DNA of 64,000 nt from NCBI GenBank assembly GCA_965233705.1, contig CBDDTF010000002.1:620001-684000 (forward strand). Reading direction: 5' to 3'. Below are positions 39,299 to 48,266 of this stretch, piece by piece. This DNA comes from Algihabitans sp965233705. GTDB taxonomy: Bacteria > Pseudomonadota > Alphaproteobacteria > Kiloniellales > DSM-21159. A model generated the notes under the pieces. The model ran no database searches. It saw only the letters and a program-made list of their open reading frames with translations, and was not told the DNA's origin. Made by a program: the position numbers and the translations under genes. Position 1 is the stretch's first letter; every line of letters begins with the position of its first letter.

Positions 39299-40102
39299 AT
39301 GAGCGTGAGTATCGAGGACCGCGGGCCGGTGCGGATCGTCGCCATCGACCGGCCGCAGGCGCGCAACGCGGTCGATCCCGACACCGCGAAGACCCTCTAC
39401 GACAGCTTCCTGGCGTTCGAGCGGGACGCGGGGGCGCGGGTCGCCGTGCTGACCGGGCGCGGCGGCGCCTTCTCCGCCGGCTTCGACCTCAAGTGGGCGG
39501 CCGAGGTGGACGCGGCCTGGTTCGCGACCCACGACCTGGACGCGAGCGGCGCGGGCGCGACCGAGAGCCTCGGCCCCATGGGGCCGACCCGGCTGGAGCT
39601 GAGCAAGCCGACCATCGCCGCGATCGCCGGGCCGGCGGTGGCCGGCGGGCTGGAGCTGGCGCTCTGGTGCGATCTGCGGGTGGTCGAGCCCGACGCCTAC
39701 TTCGGCGTCTTCAGCCGGCGCTGGGGCGTGCCCTTCATCGACGGCGGCACGGTACGCCTGCCGCGCCTGATCGGCCAGGGGCGGGCGCTGGAGATGATGC
39801 TGACCGGTCGCAAGGTGGCGGCCGAGGAGGCGCTGCGGATCGGCCTGGCCGAGCGGGCGGCGCCGGCCGGCGGGGCGCTGGAGACGGCGGTGGCCCTGGC
39901 CGAGGAGATCGCGCGCTTTCCCCAGGCCTGCCTGCGCGCCGACCGCGCCTCCCTGCGCGACCAGTGGAGCTTGCCGCTGCCCGCGGCCCTGGCGCGCGAG
40001 TGGCGCAGCGCCGAGACTTTTCGCGCCGAGGGCCGCGACGGCGCCGCCCGCTTCGCCGCCGGCAAGGGCCGCGGCGGCGACTTCAGCGATATCGGCGACT
40101 GA
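39299..40102 (+). CDS. Crotonase/enoyl-CoA hydratase family protein
   Basis: This 267-residue protein has the crotonase oxyanion-hole segments (GGAFSAGFDLK near 63 and GPAVAGGLELALWCD near 109) and VPFIDGGTVRLPRLIG. The reaction (hydratase, isomerase or hydrolase) cannot be told from this. GGAGGAGG precedes the ATG at 39299. No fatty-acid genes are adjacent. Confidence 0.87.
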   Translation: MSVSIEDRGPVRIVAIDRPQARNAVDPDTAKTLYDSFLAFERDAGARVAVLTGRGGAFSAGFDLKWAAEVDAAWFATHDLDASGAGATESLGPMGPTRLELSKPTIAAIAGPAVAGGLELALWCDLRVVEPDAYFGVFSRRWGVPFIDGGTVRLPRLIGQGRALEMMLTGRKVAAEEALRIGLAERAAPAGGALETAVALAEEIARFPQACLRADRASLRDQWSLPLPAALAREWRSAETFRAEGRDGAARFAAGKGRGGDFSDIGD

Positions 40103-40227
40103 GGCGGCGACTGGGGCGGCGGCTGTGGCGGCGGCTGGGGCGGGCGCCACTGTCCGGCCGTGTGGGGACGCAAACCGCTCCGGCCGCCGGGCGCAGGTCT
40201 CAGCCCTCCACTCTCAGCCCCCTACTC

Positions 40228-40860
40228 TCAGCCCTCGACCCGGCGCGCCAGCTCCGCGACCATTTCCTCCGGCGGGGTCTGGTGGGTGAAGGACTTGAGG
40301 AACCTGCCCTCCGGGCCCATCAGGTAGACGAAGCCGGAGTGGTCCATCAGGTAGGTGGAGTCCGAGGCGTCCTCGACCTTCTTGTAGTAGACGCGGTACT
40401 CGCGCGCCGCCTTGGCGATCTGCTCCGGCGTGCCGGTCAGCGCCACCAGCCGCGGGTGGAAATTCTCCGCGTAGGCCTTCATGGCGGCCACGTCGTCGCG
40501 CTCGGGGTCGATGGTGATGAAGATCGGCGTGACCTGCTCGGCCTTCTCCGGCGCCTGCTCGCTCAGCATGTCCAGCGCCTGGGTCATCTCCCACAGGGCC
40601 GTCGGGCAGATGTCCGGGCAGTAGGTGAAGCCGAAGAAGACCAGGGTGTACTGGCCGGCGAAGTCCGCCTCGGTCACGGTCTGCCCGGTCTGGTCGACCA
40701 GCTCGAAGGGACCGCCGATCGGCACATGGCCGCTGCCGTCGACCGCCTGCACGCGCTCGCCCGGCTGGGTGACGTACCACCAGCCGGCGACGCCCAGGGC
40801 GGCGATCAGAAGCAGCACCGAAAGCGCCATGCCGGCGCGGCCGAACCAAGTCTGCGGCAT
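40228..40860 (-). CDS. SCO1/SenC-family copper chaperone
   Basis: This 210-residue protein has one N-terminal membrane anchor (MALSVLLLIAALGVAGWWYV) and a thioredoxin-fold domain with the copper motif YCPDICP (about 87-93) and the distal histidine in DHSG. It serves cytochrome oxidase Cu(A) assembly. In Rhodobacter a senC gene lies in the reg/prr cluster; here it is 6 kb from regBA. The ATG follows GAGG. Confidence 0.92.
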   Translation of the reverse strand: MPQTWFGRAGMALSVLLLIAALGVAGWWYVTQPGERVQAVDGSGHVPIGGPFELVDQTGQTVTEADFAGQYTLVFFGFTYCPDICPTALWEMTQALDMLSEQAPEKAEQVTPIFITIDPERDDVAAMKAYAENFHPRLVALTGTPEQIAKAAREYRVYYKKVEDASDSTYLMDHSGFVYLMGPEGRFLKSFTHQTPPEEMVAELARRVEG

Positions 40861-40960
40861 CCAAACCTCTTCGTTTGTCGGAAGTCCTGACGAGCAGCAC
40901 ACGGATAGGGAGGCCCCGTCGAGGTCTGCGAGGCCGGGCGACCTGCCGCCGCCGCGCCCC

Positions 40961-40999
40961 GTCACGCGATCCCGTCACGCGATCCCGTCACGCGATCCC
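40961..40999. repeat. Perfect triple 13-bp tandem repeat
   Basis: GTCACGCGATCCC is repeated three times without change in the gap between the Sco gene and the CobD-like gene. The unit is not a multiple of three and is not coding. Confidence 0.9.
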
Positions 41000-41159
41000 G
41001 CCATGCTAGGCAGCTCGGCCGGCCCGGACAAGCCGCGGGCGGCGGCCGGACCTGCGGCGTGCGGTCGCTGCCCGGCGCGGGGGCCGCGCGCGGGCGACCG
41101 CGGGCGCGGGAGACGCGGGAGAGTTGACCGCGGCCGGCCGGCTGCGGATGCTCCGCGCC

Positions 41160-42059
41160 ATGCCGAGCTTGCCGGGTGCCTTCGGGTCGGCCGACCCCCT
41201 GATTCTGCTGCTGCTGGCCATGGGCCTGGAGGGCTACCTCGGCGGGGCCTGGCTGACCGGCCTTCTGGCGCCGCCGCGCGCCCGGCTGGTGCGCGGCGCG
41301 CGCGAGCTGCAGCGCCGCCTCGACCGGGCCGAGCGCAGCCGCGCCACCCGGGTGGCGCGCGGCTGGATCGTCACCCTGGCGCTGCTGGTGCCGCCGGTCC
41401 TGGCCGGAGCGCTGTTCGAGCTGGTCAGCCGCAACCTGACCTACGCCGTGCTGCTGGAGCTGCCCCTGGTCGCCGCCCTGGTGCGCCAGCGCGGGCCGTG
41501 GCAGGCCGCGGCCGGGGTGCGCGACGGCCTGGCGGTCGGCAGCCGGCAGCGGGCCGAGGCGGCCCTGGCCGAGCTCGATCCGGCGCCCGGCGGCGGCCAG
41601 GCCCTGCCGGCGCGGACCGCCGCGGCGCTGGGCGCGCGCTTCGCCGATGCCGCCGTGGCGCCGGCCCTGGCCTATCTGGCGCTGGGGCTGCCCGGACTGC
41701 TCGGCTTCGCCAGTCTGCGGCTGCTGGCCCGGCTCTACGATGACGACGGCGCCTTCGGGCGCGCCGCCGCCCTGCTCCAGCGCCTGCTGTTCTGGCCGGC
41801 CCGCCGGCTCGCCGCGCTGCTGCTCGCCCTGGCCGCGCTGTTCCAGCCCCAGGGCGACGGCCGGGCCGCCCTGGCCGCCCTGCTGCGGCTGGCGCCGCCG
41901 GGCGATGTGCTGCGCGCCGCGCTGCCGGCGCCGGCCGCCGGCCGGGACGGCGCCGGCGAGCTGGAGCGCGCACTCTGGCTCACCGGTCTGGCCTGCCTGC
42001 TGCACCTGGGCCTGGTGGCGGCGCTGCTGGTGCTGCGGCTCAACCTGGTGGCGGGTTGA
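41160..42059 (+). CDS. Divergent CobD/CbiB-like membrane protein
   Basis: This 299-residue hydrophobic protein keeps the CobD/CbiB layout: an N-terminal helix, a cytosolic segment with AALGARFADAAVAPALAYLA (aligning with the family's AENLVDGVVAPLFWA), then GAFGRAAALLQRLL and WPARRLAALLLALAA. The strict family residues (for example HPV and SLAENLVDG) are replaced. CobD/CbiB attaches aminopropanol to cobyric acid. With cobT and a phosphatase nearby this fits cobalamin assembly, but activity is doubtful. The start is uncertain (41124, 41148 or 41160). Confidence 0.65.
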   Translation: MPSLPGAFGSADPLILLLLAMGLEGYLGGAWLTGLLAPPRARLVRGARELQRRLDRAERSRATRVARGWIVTLALLVPPVLAGALFELVSRNLTYAVLLELPLVAALVRQRGPWQAAAGVRDGLAVGSRQRAEAALAELDPAPGGGQALPARTAAALGARFADAAVAPALAYLALGLPGLLGFASLRLLARLYDDDGAFGRAAALLQRLLFWPARRLAALLLALAALFQPQGDGRAALAALLRLAPPGDVLRAALPAPAAGRDGAGELERALWLTGLACLLHLGLVAALLVLRLNLVAG

Positions 42060-42110
42060 CGGCGAGCCGCCGGACGGGGACCGCTGGCGGCCTCCGCCCG
42101 GGCCGCGGGA

Positions 42111-42878
42111 TCAGGAGGCGCCCTCGCCGCGCGGCTGCGGCAGCGCCCGGCGCAGGCGGTCGGCGCCGACGTTGTAGTACTGGCGCTCCAGCACGATCGA
42201 CTCCGGCGTTGCCTGCGGGGCGTTGTAGTAGCTGCGGTTCCAGTCGTGCTCGGGGATCAGTCCGGCGCCCTCCAGCGCGCCGCCGCCGAACAGGCCGACG
42301 GTCTTGGAAAAGGCGACGACATCGCTGTTCAGGTTGGTGGTGGTGGCCGCCTCGGCGCCCTTGCCGAGCGGGCCGACGGCGACCGAGACCTCGCCGCCGA
42401 GCTGCACCTTGTTCTTCATCATCGCGGCCAGCGCGCCGTCGTTCATCACGGTCATCACCAGCTCGCTGACCTGACCGCCGATCTGCAGGCCGATCGAGCC
42501 GGCGGCCAGGGTGTAGAAGGCCGGCGGGCTCCAGCTCCCGTCGGCGCCGCGCACCAGCAGCACGCCGCGCCCGCCCTCGGCGCCAAGGATGAAGCCGGCC
42601 TTCAGGATCTGCGGGAACACCAGCACCGCCTTGGCGCGGCGCATGTAGGAGGCGAGGTCGCTGAAATCGGGGTTGCGCAGCAGCGACTCGGCGGTCAGCG
42701 CCGCCTTGTCCACCAGCTCCTGGGCGTCCTGGGCCGCGCCGTCCTGGCCGGAGTCCTGCGCGGCGGCCGGCGACGGCAGCAGGCCGGCGGCCAGGGTGCC
42801 GACCAGGGCGGCGGCGGTGGCCAGGCCGAGGAAGCGGCGGCGCGAGCGGTGACGGGAAGCGGGGCGGGGCGTGGACAT
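42111..42878 (-). CDS. Exported SYLF-domain (YSC84-like) protein
   Basis: This 255-residue protein starts with a twin-arginine-like signal (RSRRRFLGLATAAALVG, cleavage after about 41). The SYLF/DUF500 domain follows: AKAVLVFPQILKAGFILGAE, AAGSIGLQIGGQVSEL and GAEAATTTNLNSDVVAFSKT. SYLF proteins bind phospholipids. GAGGAGGAAAG precedes the ATG. It converges on the CobD-like gene. Its role here is unknown. Confidence 0.9.
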   Translation of the reverse strand: MSTPRPASRHRSRRRFLGLATAAALVGTLAAGLLPSPAAAQDSGQDGAAQDAQELVDKAALTAESLLRNPDFSDLASYMRRAKAVLVFPQILKAGFILGAEGGRGVLLVRGADGSWSPPAFYTLAAGSIGLQIGGQVSELVMTVMNDGALAAMMKNKVQLGGEVSVAVGPLGKGAEAATTTNLNSDVVAFSKTVGLFGGGALEGAGLIPEHDWNRSYYNAPQATPESIVLERQYYNVGADRLRRALPQPRGEGAS

Positions 42879-42932
42879 GGAGCTTTCCTCCTCCAGAAGT
42901 TCGGCGGGGCCGAGTCGAACAGGCCGACAGTC

Positions 42933-42996
42933 TAGAGTGATTTGCGAGCGTAGGGACTCGCTTCGGCGAGTCCGCCGTACACAAGAAACCTGCGCT
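42933..42996. repeat. Palindromic intergenic repeat unit
   Basis: TAGAGTGATTTGCGAGCG, an inner GGACTCGC/GCGAGTCC hairpin and AAGAAACCTGCGCT are colinear with 6223-6284 and 6299-6362. It sits just upstream of the SYLF gene. Confidence 0.65.
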
Positions 42997-43039
42997 AACC
43001 TATCCGCCCGAGTCCGGCGGAAGTGTGGCCGGCGCGCGG

Positions 43040-43072
43040 CAGACCGGCCGCAGACCGGCCGCAGACCCGCTG
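43040..43072. repeat. 11-bp tandem repeat
   Basis: CAGACCGGCCG occurs twice in a row, then CAGACCCGCTG, in the non-coding gap between the SYLF gene and the phosphatase. Confidence 0.7.
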
Positions 43073-43160
43073 CAGAGCCGCTTCGGGGCCGTGCGAAAAA
43101 TGCGACCGGCCGCCCGGGGCGGCGGCAGTCCGGGGCGGCGGCAGCCCGGGGCGGCGCGAC

Positions 43161-43796
43161 TCAGCGTGGCGGCAGGTTGACCGTGACCACCCGCCAGCTT
43201 CCCGCGTCGCCCGGCAGGTGGCTGCCGGCCGAGCCGGCGAACCAGTCGACGCGGGTCAGCGAGCAGTTCTCGACCGAGAAGGCCAGGGCGCGCTCCGGCT
43301 CGATGTCCAGGGCGATCGAGAGGATGGCGCGGATGGTGCCGCCGTGGGCGACGCAGACCACGTCGCGGCCTTGCTGCTGTTCGCTGTGGTGGCGCAGGCC
43401 GCGCGCGACCCGCGCGGTCAGGTCGGCGAAGCTTTCGCCCTGGGGCGGCCGCTCGGTCGCCGGGGCCAGCCAGAAGCGATGCCACTCCGGATGGCGTTCG
43501 GCGCGCAGCTCGGCGTGGGTGCGGCCCTGCCAGGCGCCGAAATGCTGCTCGGCGAAGTCGGGCTCGACCAGGTAGTCGGGCACCGGATGGGACAGCCGCT
43601 GGCGCAGCGCATCGGCGGTCTGGCGTGTGCGCTGCAGCGGCGTGACCATCCACACGGCGTCGCGCGGCAGGCGCCGGGCCTGGCTGTCGAACAGCGTGGG
43701 GTCGGCGCAGTCGGCCGGCAGGTCGTCCTGGCCGTAGATCACGCCGCCGCTGTCGACCGGCGCGTGGCGGATGAACCACCAGCGGGTTTCGCTCAT
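43161..43796 (-). CDS. Histidine phosphatase, possible alpha-ribazole phosphatase
   Basis: This 211-residue protein has the phosphoglycerate-mutase-like motif WFIRHAP (phospho-histidine about residue 10), TPLQRTRQTADAL and VCVAHGGTIRAIL. The family includes CobC, which dephosphorylates alpha-ribazole phosphate in cobalamin synthesis. It is divergent from cobT, which supports but does not prove that role. No other phosphatase of the pathway is in the window. Confidence 0.8.
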   Translation of the reverse strand: MSETRWWFIRHAPVDSGGVIYGQDDLPADCADPTLFDSQARRLPRDAVWMVTPLQRTRQTADALRQRLSHPVPDYLVEPDFAEQHFGAWQGRTHAELRAERHPEWHRFWLAPATERPPQGESFADLTARVARGLRHHSEQQQGRDVVCVAHGGTIRAILSIALDIEPERALAFSVENCSLTRVDWFAGSAGSHLPGDAGSWRVVTVNLPPR

Positions 43797-44072
43797 TCTC
43801 GGGACTCGCTCGTTGGAGGCGTGGCGGCGCGCGCGCGGCGGCGGCGCCGGGGACGCTGGCGGATATAGCCGCCGGGCCGGCGCCGGGCAACCGGGGCGCT
43901 GCGGCGTGACCCCCAGGCGCCGCCACCGCGCGGCGCGCCACGCGGCCGGGGGCGCCGGGCGCGACTTTTCCCGGCCGGGGCGCCTGCGCGGCGGTTCCCT
44001 CCGGCGGCAAATCCCTCTAGAAGCGCGCAGGTCCGACCGCCCGCTCTTCAGATCCGCCGAGGAAGCCGCCGC

Positions 44073-45107
44073 ATGACCGATCAGCCGAGCGCCCCCGCCG
44101 CCAGCCTGGCGGAAATTCGCGAGATCCTGACCCGGCTGCCGGGCCCCGACCTGGCCGCCGGCAGCGCTGCCGAGGCGCGCCAGCGCGACCTGCTGAAGCC
44201 GCCGGGCTCGCTCGGCCGGCTGGAGGAGATCGCCGTCTGGCTGGCGACCTGGCAGGGCCGCCCCAGCCCGCGTATCGAGCGGCCGCACATCGCCGTCTTC
44301 GCCGGCACCCACGGCGTCGCCGCGCGCGGCGTCTCGGCCTATCCGGCGGAGGTGACCGAGCAGATGGTCGGCGCCTTCGTCAACGGCCTGGCCGCCGTCA
44401 ACCAGCTCGCCGCCCAGGCCGACGCCGACCTGCGGGTCTACGAGATGGCGCTGGAGCTGCCGACGGCCGACTTCACCGAGGGTCCGGCGATGGGCGAGGA
44501 GGACACCGCCCACGCCATGGCCTACGGCATGATGGCGGTGGAGGAGGGCCTCGACGTCATGGCGCTCGGCGAGATGGGCATCGGCAACACCACCGCCGCG
44601 GCCGCCCTGTCCTGCGCCCTGTTCGGCGGCGGGCCGGCCGACTGGGTCGGGCGCGGCACCGGCGTCGACGCCGCCGGGTTGACCCGCAAGACCGAGGCGG
44701 TGGAGGCGGCGCTGGCGGCCAACGCGGCGGCGCTGGGCGATCCCCTGCGGGCGCTCGCGGCGCTGGGCGGGCGCGAGCTGGCGGCGATCGCCGGCGCGGT
44801 GCTGGCCTGCCGGGTGGCGCGCATCCCGGTGCTGCTCGACGGCTACGCCTGCACGGCGGCGGCGGCGGCGCTGCACCAGGCCGATCCGCGCGCCCTCGAC
44901 CACTGCCTGGTCGCCCACCGCTCGGCCGAGCCCGGCCACGCGCGCCTGCTCGACGCGCTGGGCAAGCGCCCGCTGCTCGACCTCGACCTGCACTTGGGCG
45001 AGGCCTCGGGCGCGGCGCTGGCGCTGGGGCTGCTCAAGTCGGCCTGCGCCGTGCACGCGGGCATGGCCACCTTCGCCGAGGCCGGGGTCAGCGGCCGGGC
45101 CGGGTAG
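44073..45107 (+). CDS. cobT: Nicotinate-nucleotide-dimethylbenzimidazole phosphoribosyltransferase
   Basis: This 344-residue enzyme activates dimethylbenzimidazole to alpha-ribazole phosphate, the lower ligand of cobalamin. Diagnostic segments: KPPGSLGRLEEIAVWLA (near 46), FAGTHGVAARGVSAYP, and GEMGIGNTTAAAALSC with GRGTGVDAAG. The C-terminal glutamate and glycine loop are in place. GAGGAAG precedes the ATG. cobS is not adjacent, and no B12-riboswitch consensus is visible upstream. Confidence 0.93.
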   Translation: MTDQPSAPAASLAEIREILTRLPGPDLAAGSAAEARQRDLLKPPGSLGRLEEIAVWLATWQGRPSPRIERPHIAVFAGTHGVAARGVSAYPAEVTEQMVGAFVNGLAAVNQLAAQADADLRVYEMALELPTADFTEGPAMGEEDTAHAMAYGMMAVEEGLDVMALGEMGIGNTTAAAALSCALFGGGPADWVGRGTGVDAAGLTRKTEAVEAALAANAAALGDPLRALAALGGRELAAIAGAVLACRVARIPVLLDGYACTAAAAALHQADPRALDHCLVAHRSAEPGHARLLDALGKRPLLDLDLHLGEASGAALALGLLKSACAVHAGMATFAEAGVSGRAG

Positions 45108-45113
45108 CGGCGC

Positions 45114-45926
45114 CTACTCGCCGACCTGCAGGATCAGGCCACGGGCGCGCGCAACGCGGTAGGACCAGAGGAACAGCAGGCAGCCGGCGATCAGGTAGAG
45201 CGCGTTGAGCGCCAGGGCGTGGATCAGCAGGTCGGCGCGCACGCTGCCGTCCAACAGGATCGCGCGCATCCCCTCGAAGGTCGGCGCCGTCGGCAGCGCC
45301 CAGGCGACCCACTGCAGCGGGTGCGGCAGCACCGCGACCGGATAGTAGATGGCCGAGACCGGGGCGAGCAAGAAGATCGCCAGCCAAGCCACCGACTCGG
45401 CGCCCTGGCCGACGCGCAGGATCAGCGCGCAGACCGCCATGCCGATCGCCCAGCCCATGACCAGCAGGCAGGAGAAGAAGGCGAGCAGCGGCAGCCCCAG
45501 CTCGAAGACCGAGACCTCGTAGAAGACGATCGCCAGGCCGGCCGCCGGTAGGATGCCGATCAGGGTGCGCAGCAGCGACATCACCATCATGGCGGCGACG
45601 AACTCCAGCGGCGTCAGCGGGCTGACCGCCAGGTTGGCCAGGTTGCGCGACCAGACCTCCTCCAGAAAGGAGAGCGAGAAGCCGAGCTGGCCGCGGAACA
45701 GCACGTCCCACAGCAGCACCGCCGAGACCAGCACGCCGGTGGCCTGGGCGATCACCGAGGAGTGCTGCAGCAGGTAGAGGGTGATGAACCCCCAGAGCAC
45801 CATCTGGATGGTCGGCCAGTACATCAGCTCGAAGACCCGCGGCCAGGAGGTCCGCAGCAGGTAGAGATGGCGCAGCACCAGGGCGCCGATCCGTCGGCCC
45901 GCGCCGCCGCTCATGCTGCCGCTCAT
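45114..45926 (-). CDS. ABC-2 type transporter permease
   Basis: This 270-residue protein has about six membrane helices (for example FVAAMMVMSLLRTLIGILPA and WLAIFLLAPVSAIYYPVAVL), the pattern of ABC-2 exporters. Two starts 12 bp apart exist (45926 and 45914); the first overlaps the ATPase stop by 4 bp (ATGA), indicating coupling. The substrate is unknown. Confidence 0.88.
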   Translation of the reverse strand: MSGSMSGGAGRRIGALVLRHLYLLRTSWPRVFELMYWPTIQMVLWGFITLYLLQHSSVIAQATGVLVSAVLLWDVLFRGQLGFSLSFLEEVWSRNLANLAVSPLTPLEFVAAMMVMSLLRTLIGILPAAGLAIVFYEVSVFELGLPLLAFFSCLLVMGWAIGMAVCALILRVGQGAESVAWLAIFLLAPVSAIYYPVAVLPHPLQWVAWALPTAPTFEGMRAILLDGSVRADLLIHALALNALYLIAGCLLFLWSYRVARARGLILQVGE

Positions 45927-46708
45927 GCTGCCGCCCCCGGCCCCCGCTCCGCGCCCTCGGCATGGCGGGCGGCGTGGCGGGCGCCGCCGCGCGCGATCTC
46001 CAGAAAGACCTCCTCCAGGGTGGCGCGGCCGTAGCGCTGGATGAGCTGCGCCGGCGCGCCGCGGTCGACCACCCGGCCGGCGCGCATCATCAGCACCTGA
46101 TGGGCCAGGCGCTCGACCTCGGCCATGTTGTGGCTGGCCAGCAGGATCGCCACGCCGGAGGCAGCCTGGTAGCGCTCCAGGTAGCCGCGCAGCCAGTCGG
46201 CCGTGTCGGGGTCCAGCGAGGCCGTGGGCTCGTCCAGCAGCAGCACCTCCGGCCGGTTGACCAGCGCCTTGGCCAGCGAGACCCGCGTCTTCTGCCCCGC
46301 CGAAAGCTGGCCGGTGCGCTTGCGCCACAGCCCCTCCAGGTCGAGGTCGCGGGCCAGCTCGGCCAGGCGCGCCTTGACGTCGCGCACGCCGTAGAGGCGG
46401 GCGAAGAAGACCAGGTTTTGCTGCACCGTCAGGCGCCGGGGCAGGTCGACGTAGGGGCTGGAGAAGTTGATGCGCTCCAGCACTTCGGGCGGGCGCCGGG
46501 TCATGTCGGCGCCCAGCATCTCGATCCGCCCGGCGCTGGGCAGCAGCAGGCCCAGCAGCATGGAGATGGTGGTGGTCTTGCCGGCGCCGTTGGCGCCCAG
46601 CAGCGCCAGGGTCTCGCCGCGCGCGACGTCGAAGGCGACGCCGTCGACCGCCGCCAGCGGGCCGAAGCGCTTGGCCAGGTTTTCGACGTGGATCGCGGGC
46701 GGTCTCAC
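45923..46708 (-). CDS. ABC transporter ATP-binding protein
   Basis: Walker A is LLGANGAGKTTTISMLLG; the signature is QLSAGQKTRVSLAKAL and Walker B VLLLDEPTASLDPDTADW, followed by the H-loop ASHNMAEVERLA. It would power the ABC-2 permease. I chose the GTG at 46708, which gives 261 residues starting close to the ATPase fold (RPPAIHVENLAKRFG). An ATG at 46792 overlaps the regB start on the other strand and is less likely. The unit is divergent from regB. Confidence 0.9.
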   Translation of the reverse strand: MRPPAIHVENLAKRFGPLAAVDGVAFDVARGETLALLGANGAGKTTTISMLLGLLLPSAGRIEMLGADMTRRPPEVLERINFSSPYVDLPRRLTVQQNLVFFARLYGVRDVKARLAELARDLDLEGLWRKRTGQLSAGQKTRVSLAKALVNRPEVLLLDEPTASLDPDTADWLRGYLERYQAASGVAILLASHNMAEVERLAHQVLMMRAGRVVDRGAPAQLIQRYGRATLEEVFLEIARGGARHAARHAEGAERGPGAAA

Positions 46709-46790
46709 GCGGCCGACTATGGCCCAGCGACGGGGCGGCGGCCAGTCCTGCTTGCCTTTCGCGCGCGCAGGGCCGACATCTGCTGCCGTC

Positions 46791-48266
46791 ATGTCGCAGC
46801 CCGCCCCCGCCCCCTCCCCTGCCCCCTCCCCTGCCCCCTCCCCTGCGCCGAGCGCCGCGGCCGCCGCTGCGGCCTCGCCGGCGAGCGCGCCGCCGGGCGC
46901 CCGGCGCTCCGGGGCGCTGCCCGGCGCCGGCGGGCGCATCCGCCTGCGCACCCTGGTCTTCATCCGCTGGATCGCGGTGCTGGGCCAGGTGACGGCGCTG
47001 CTGGTGGTCGAGATCGGGCTGGACTTCGCCCTGCCGGTGCTGCCGGCCGCCCTGGCGATCGCCGCCTCCGGCCTGCTCAACCTCTTCGCCGCGATCGGCC
47101 ATCGCGGCACGGTCTGGCTCGACGACCGCCGCGCCGGCCTCTACCTCGCCTTCGACCTGGCGCAGCTCGCCGTGCTGCTGGGCATCACCGGCGGGTTGAA
47201 CAATCCCTTCGTGGTGCTGCTGCTGGCGCCGGTGGTGGTCTCGGCCGCCACGCTGTCGCGCCGGGTGACCGTGCTGCTGACCGGCTTCGCGCTGGCCTGC
47301 GTGACCGCGCTGGGCCTTTGGGCGCTGCCGCTGCCCTGGCGCGAGACCGGCTTTCTGCTGCCCGACATCTACCGCGCCGGCATCTGGGTGGCGATCAGCC
47401 TGGCGGTCTGCTTCCTCGCGCTCTACGTCTCCTCCCTGGCCAAGGAATCGCGGCAGATGGCCGACGCGCTGGCGGCCACCCAGATGGCGCTGGCGCGCGA
47501 GCAGCGCCTCAGCGCGCTGGGCGCCCTGGCGGCGGCGGCGGCGCACGAGCTGGGCAGCCCGCTGGCGACCATCGCCGTGGTGGCCCGCGAGATCGAGCGC
47601 GAGCTGCCCGGCGACCTGCCGGCCGACAGCGCCCTGCGTAGCGACATCCAGCTCCTGCGCGAGGAGACGGCGCGCTGCCGCGACATCCTCGCCGAGTTGG
47701 CGCGCCGCCCCGACGAAGGCGGGCGCGGGCCGGGCGACCCGCTGAACCGCATTCCGCTGTCGGCGCTGGTCGAGGCCGCCGCCGCCCCCTTCCAGCGCGA
47801 CGGCATCGCCTTCGAGGTGGTGCTCAGCCCGCCCGACGCGGAGAGCGACGAGCCGCAGGTGCCGCGCTGGCCGGAGGCGCTGCACGGCCTGGGCACGCTG
47901 ATTCAGAACGCCCTGCAGTTCGCCCGCAGCCGCGTCGAGGCGGAGATCGCCTGGGACCAGGATCGTGTCATCCTGCGGCTGCTCGACGACGGCCCGGGCT
48001 TCGACGAGGCGGTGTTGGGCACGCTGGGCGATCCCTATATCTCCACCGGACCGCGCGGGCGCAGCAGCGACGCCGCCAGCGGCCGGCCCGGCGAGACGCC
48101 TGCGGAAAAGCACATGGGGCTGGGCATCTTCATCGCGCAGACCCTGCTGGAGCGCACCGGCGCCGACCTGCGCTTCGGCAACCGCCCGCGCGCAGCGGGC
48201 CGCCGCGGGGCAGAGGTTGTCGTTCTCTGGCCGCGGGACCATCTCGACAGTCGAGGGGAAACATGA
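46791..48266 (+). CDS. regB: Redox sensor histidine kinase RegB/PrrB/ActS
   Basis: This 491-residue membrane kinase senses the quinone pool and redox state. About six membrane helices end before residue 225. The quinone-site motif GGLNNPF is present (near 139). The H-box reads LAAAAAHELGSPLATI, and the redox-active cysteine sits in REETARCRDIL, as in Rhodobacter RegB. The ATPase domain has LIQNALQFAR, DDGPGF and MGLGIFIA. The N-terminus is a PAPS repeat encoded by three 12-bp copies. Its stop overlaps the regA start by 4 bp. Confidence 0.92.
   Translation: MSQPAPAPSPAPSPAPSPAPSAAAAAAASPASAPPGARRSGALPGAGGRIRLRTLVFIRWIAVLGQVTALLVVEIGLDFALPVLPAALAIAASGLLNLFAAIGHRGTVWLDDRRAGLYLAFDLAQLAVLLGITGGLNNPFVVLLLAPVVVSAATLSRRVTVLLTGFALACVTALGLWALPLPWRETGFLLPDIYRAGIWVAISLAVCFLALYVSSLAKESRQMADALAATQMALAREQRLSALGALAAAAAHELGSPLATIAVVAREIERELPGDLPADSALRSDIQLLREETARCRDILAELARRPDEGGRGPGDPLNRIPLSALVEAAAAPFQRDGIAFEVVLSPPDAESDEPQVPRWPEALHGLGTLIQNALQFARSRVEAEIAWDQDRVILRLLDDGPGFDEAVLGTLGDPYISTGPRGRSSDAASGRPGETPAEKHMGLGIFIAQTLLERTGADLRFGNRPRAAGRRGAEVVVLWPRDHLDSRGET

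Noticed and set aside
40861..44072. Cobalamin riboswitch near the cob genes
   Set aside because: No B12-box-like sequence is visible in the gaps at 40861-41159 or 43797-44072.
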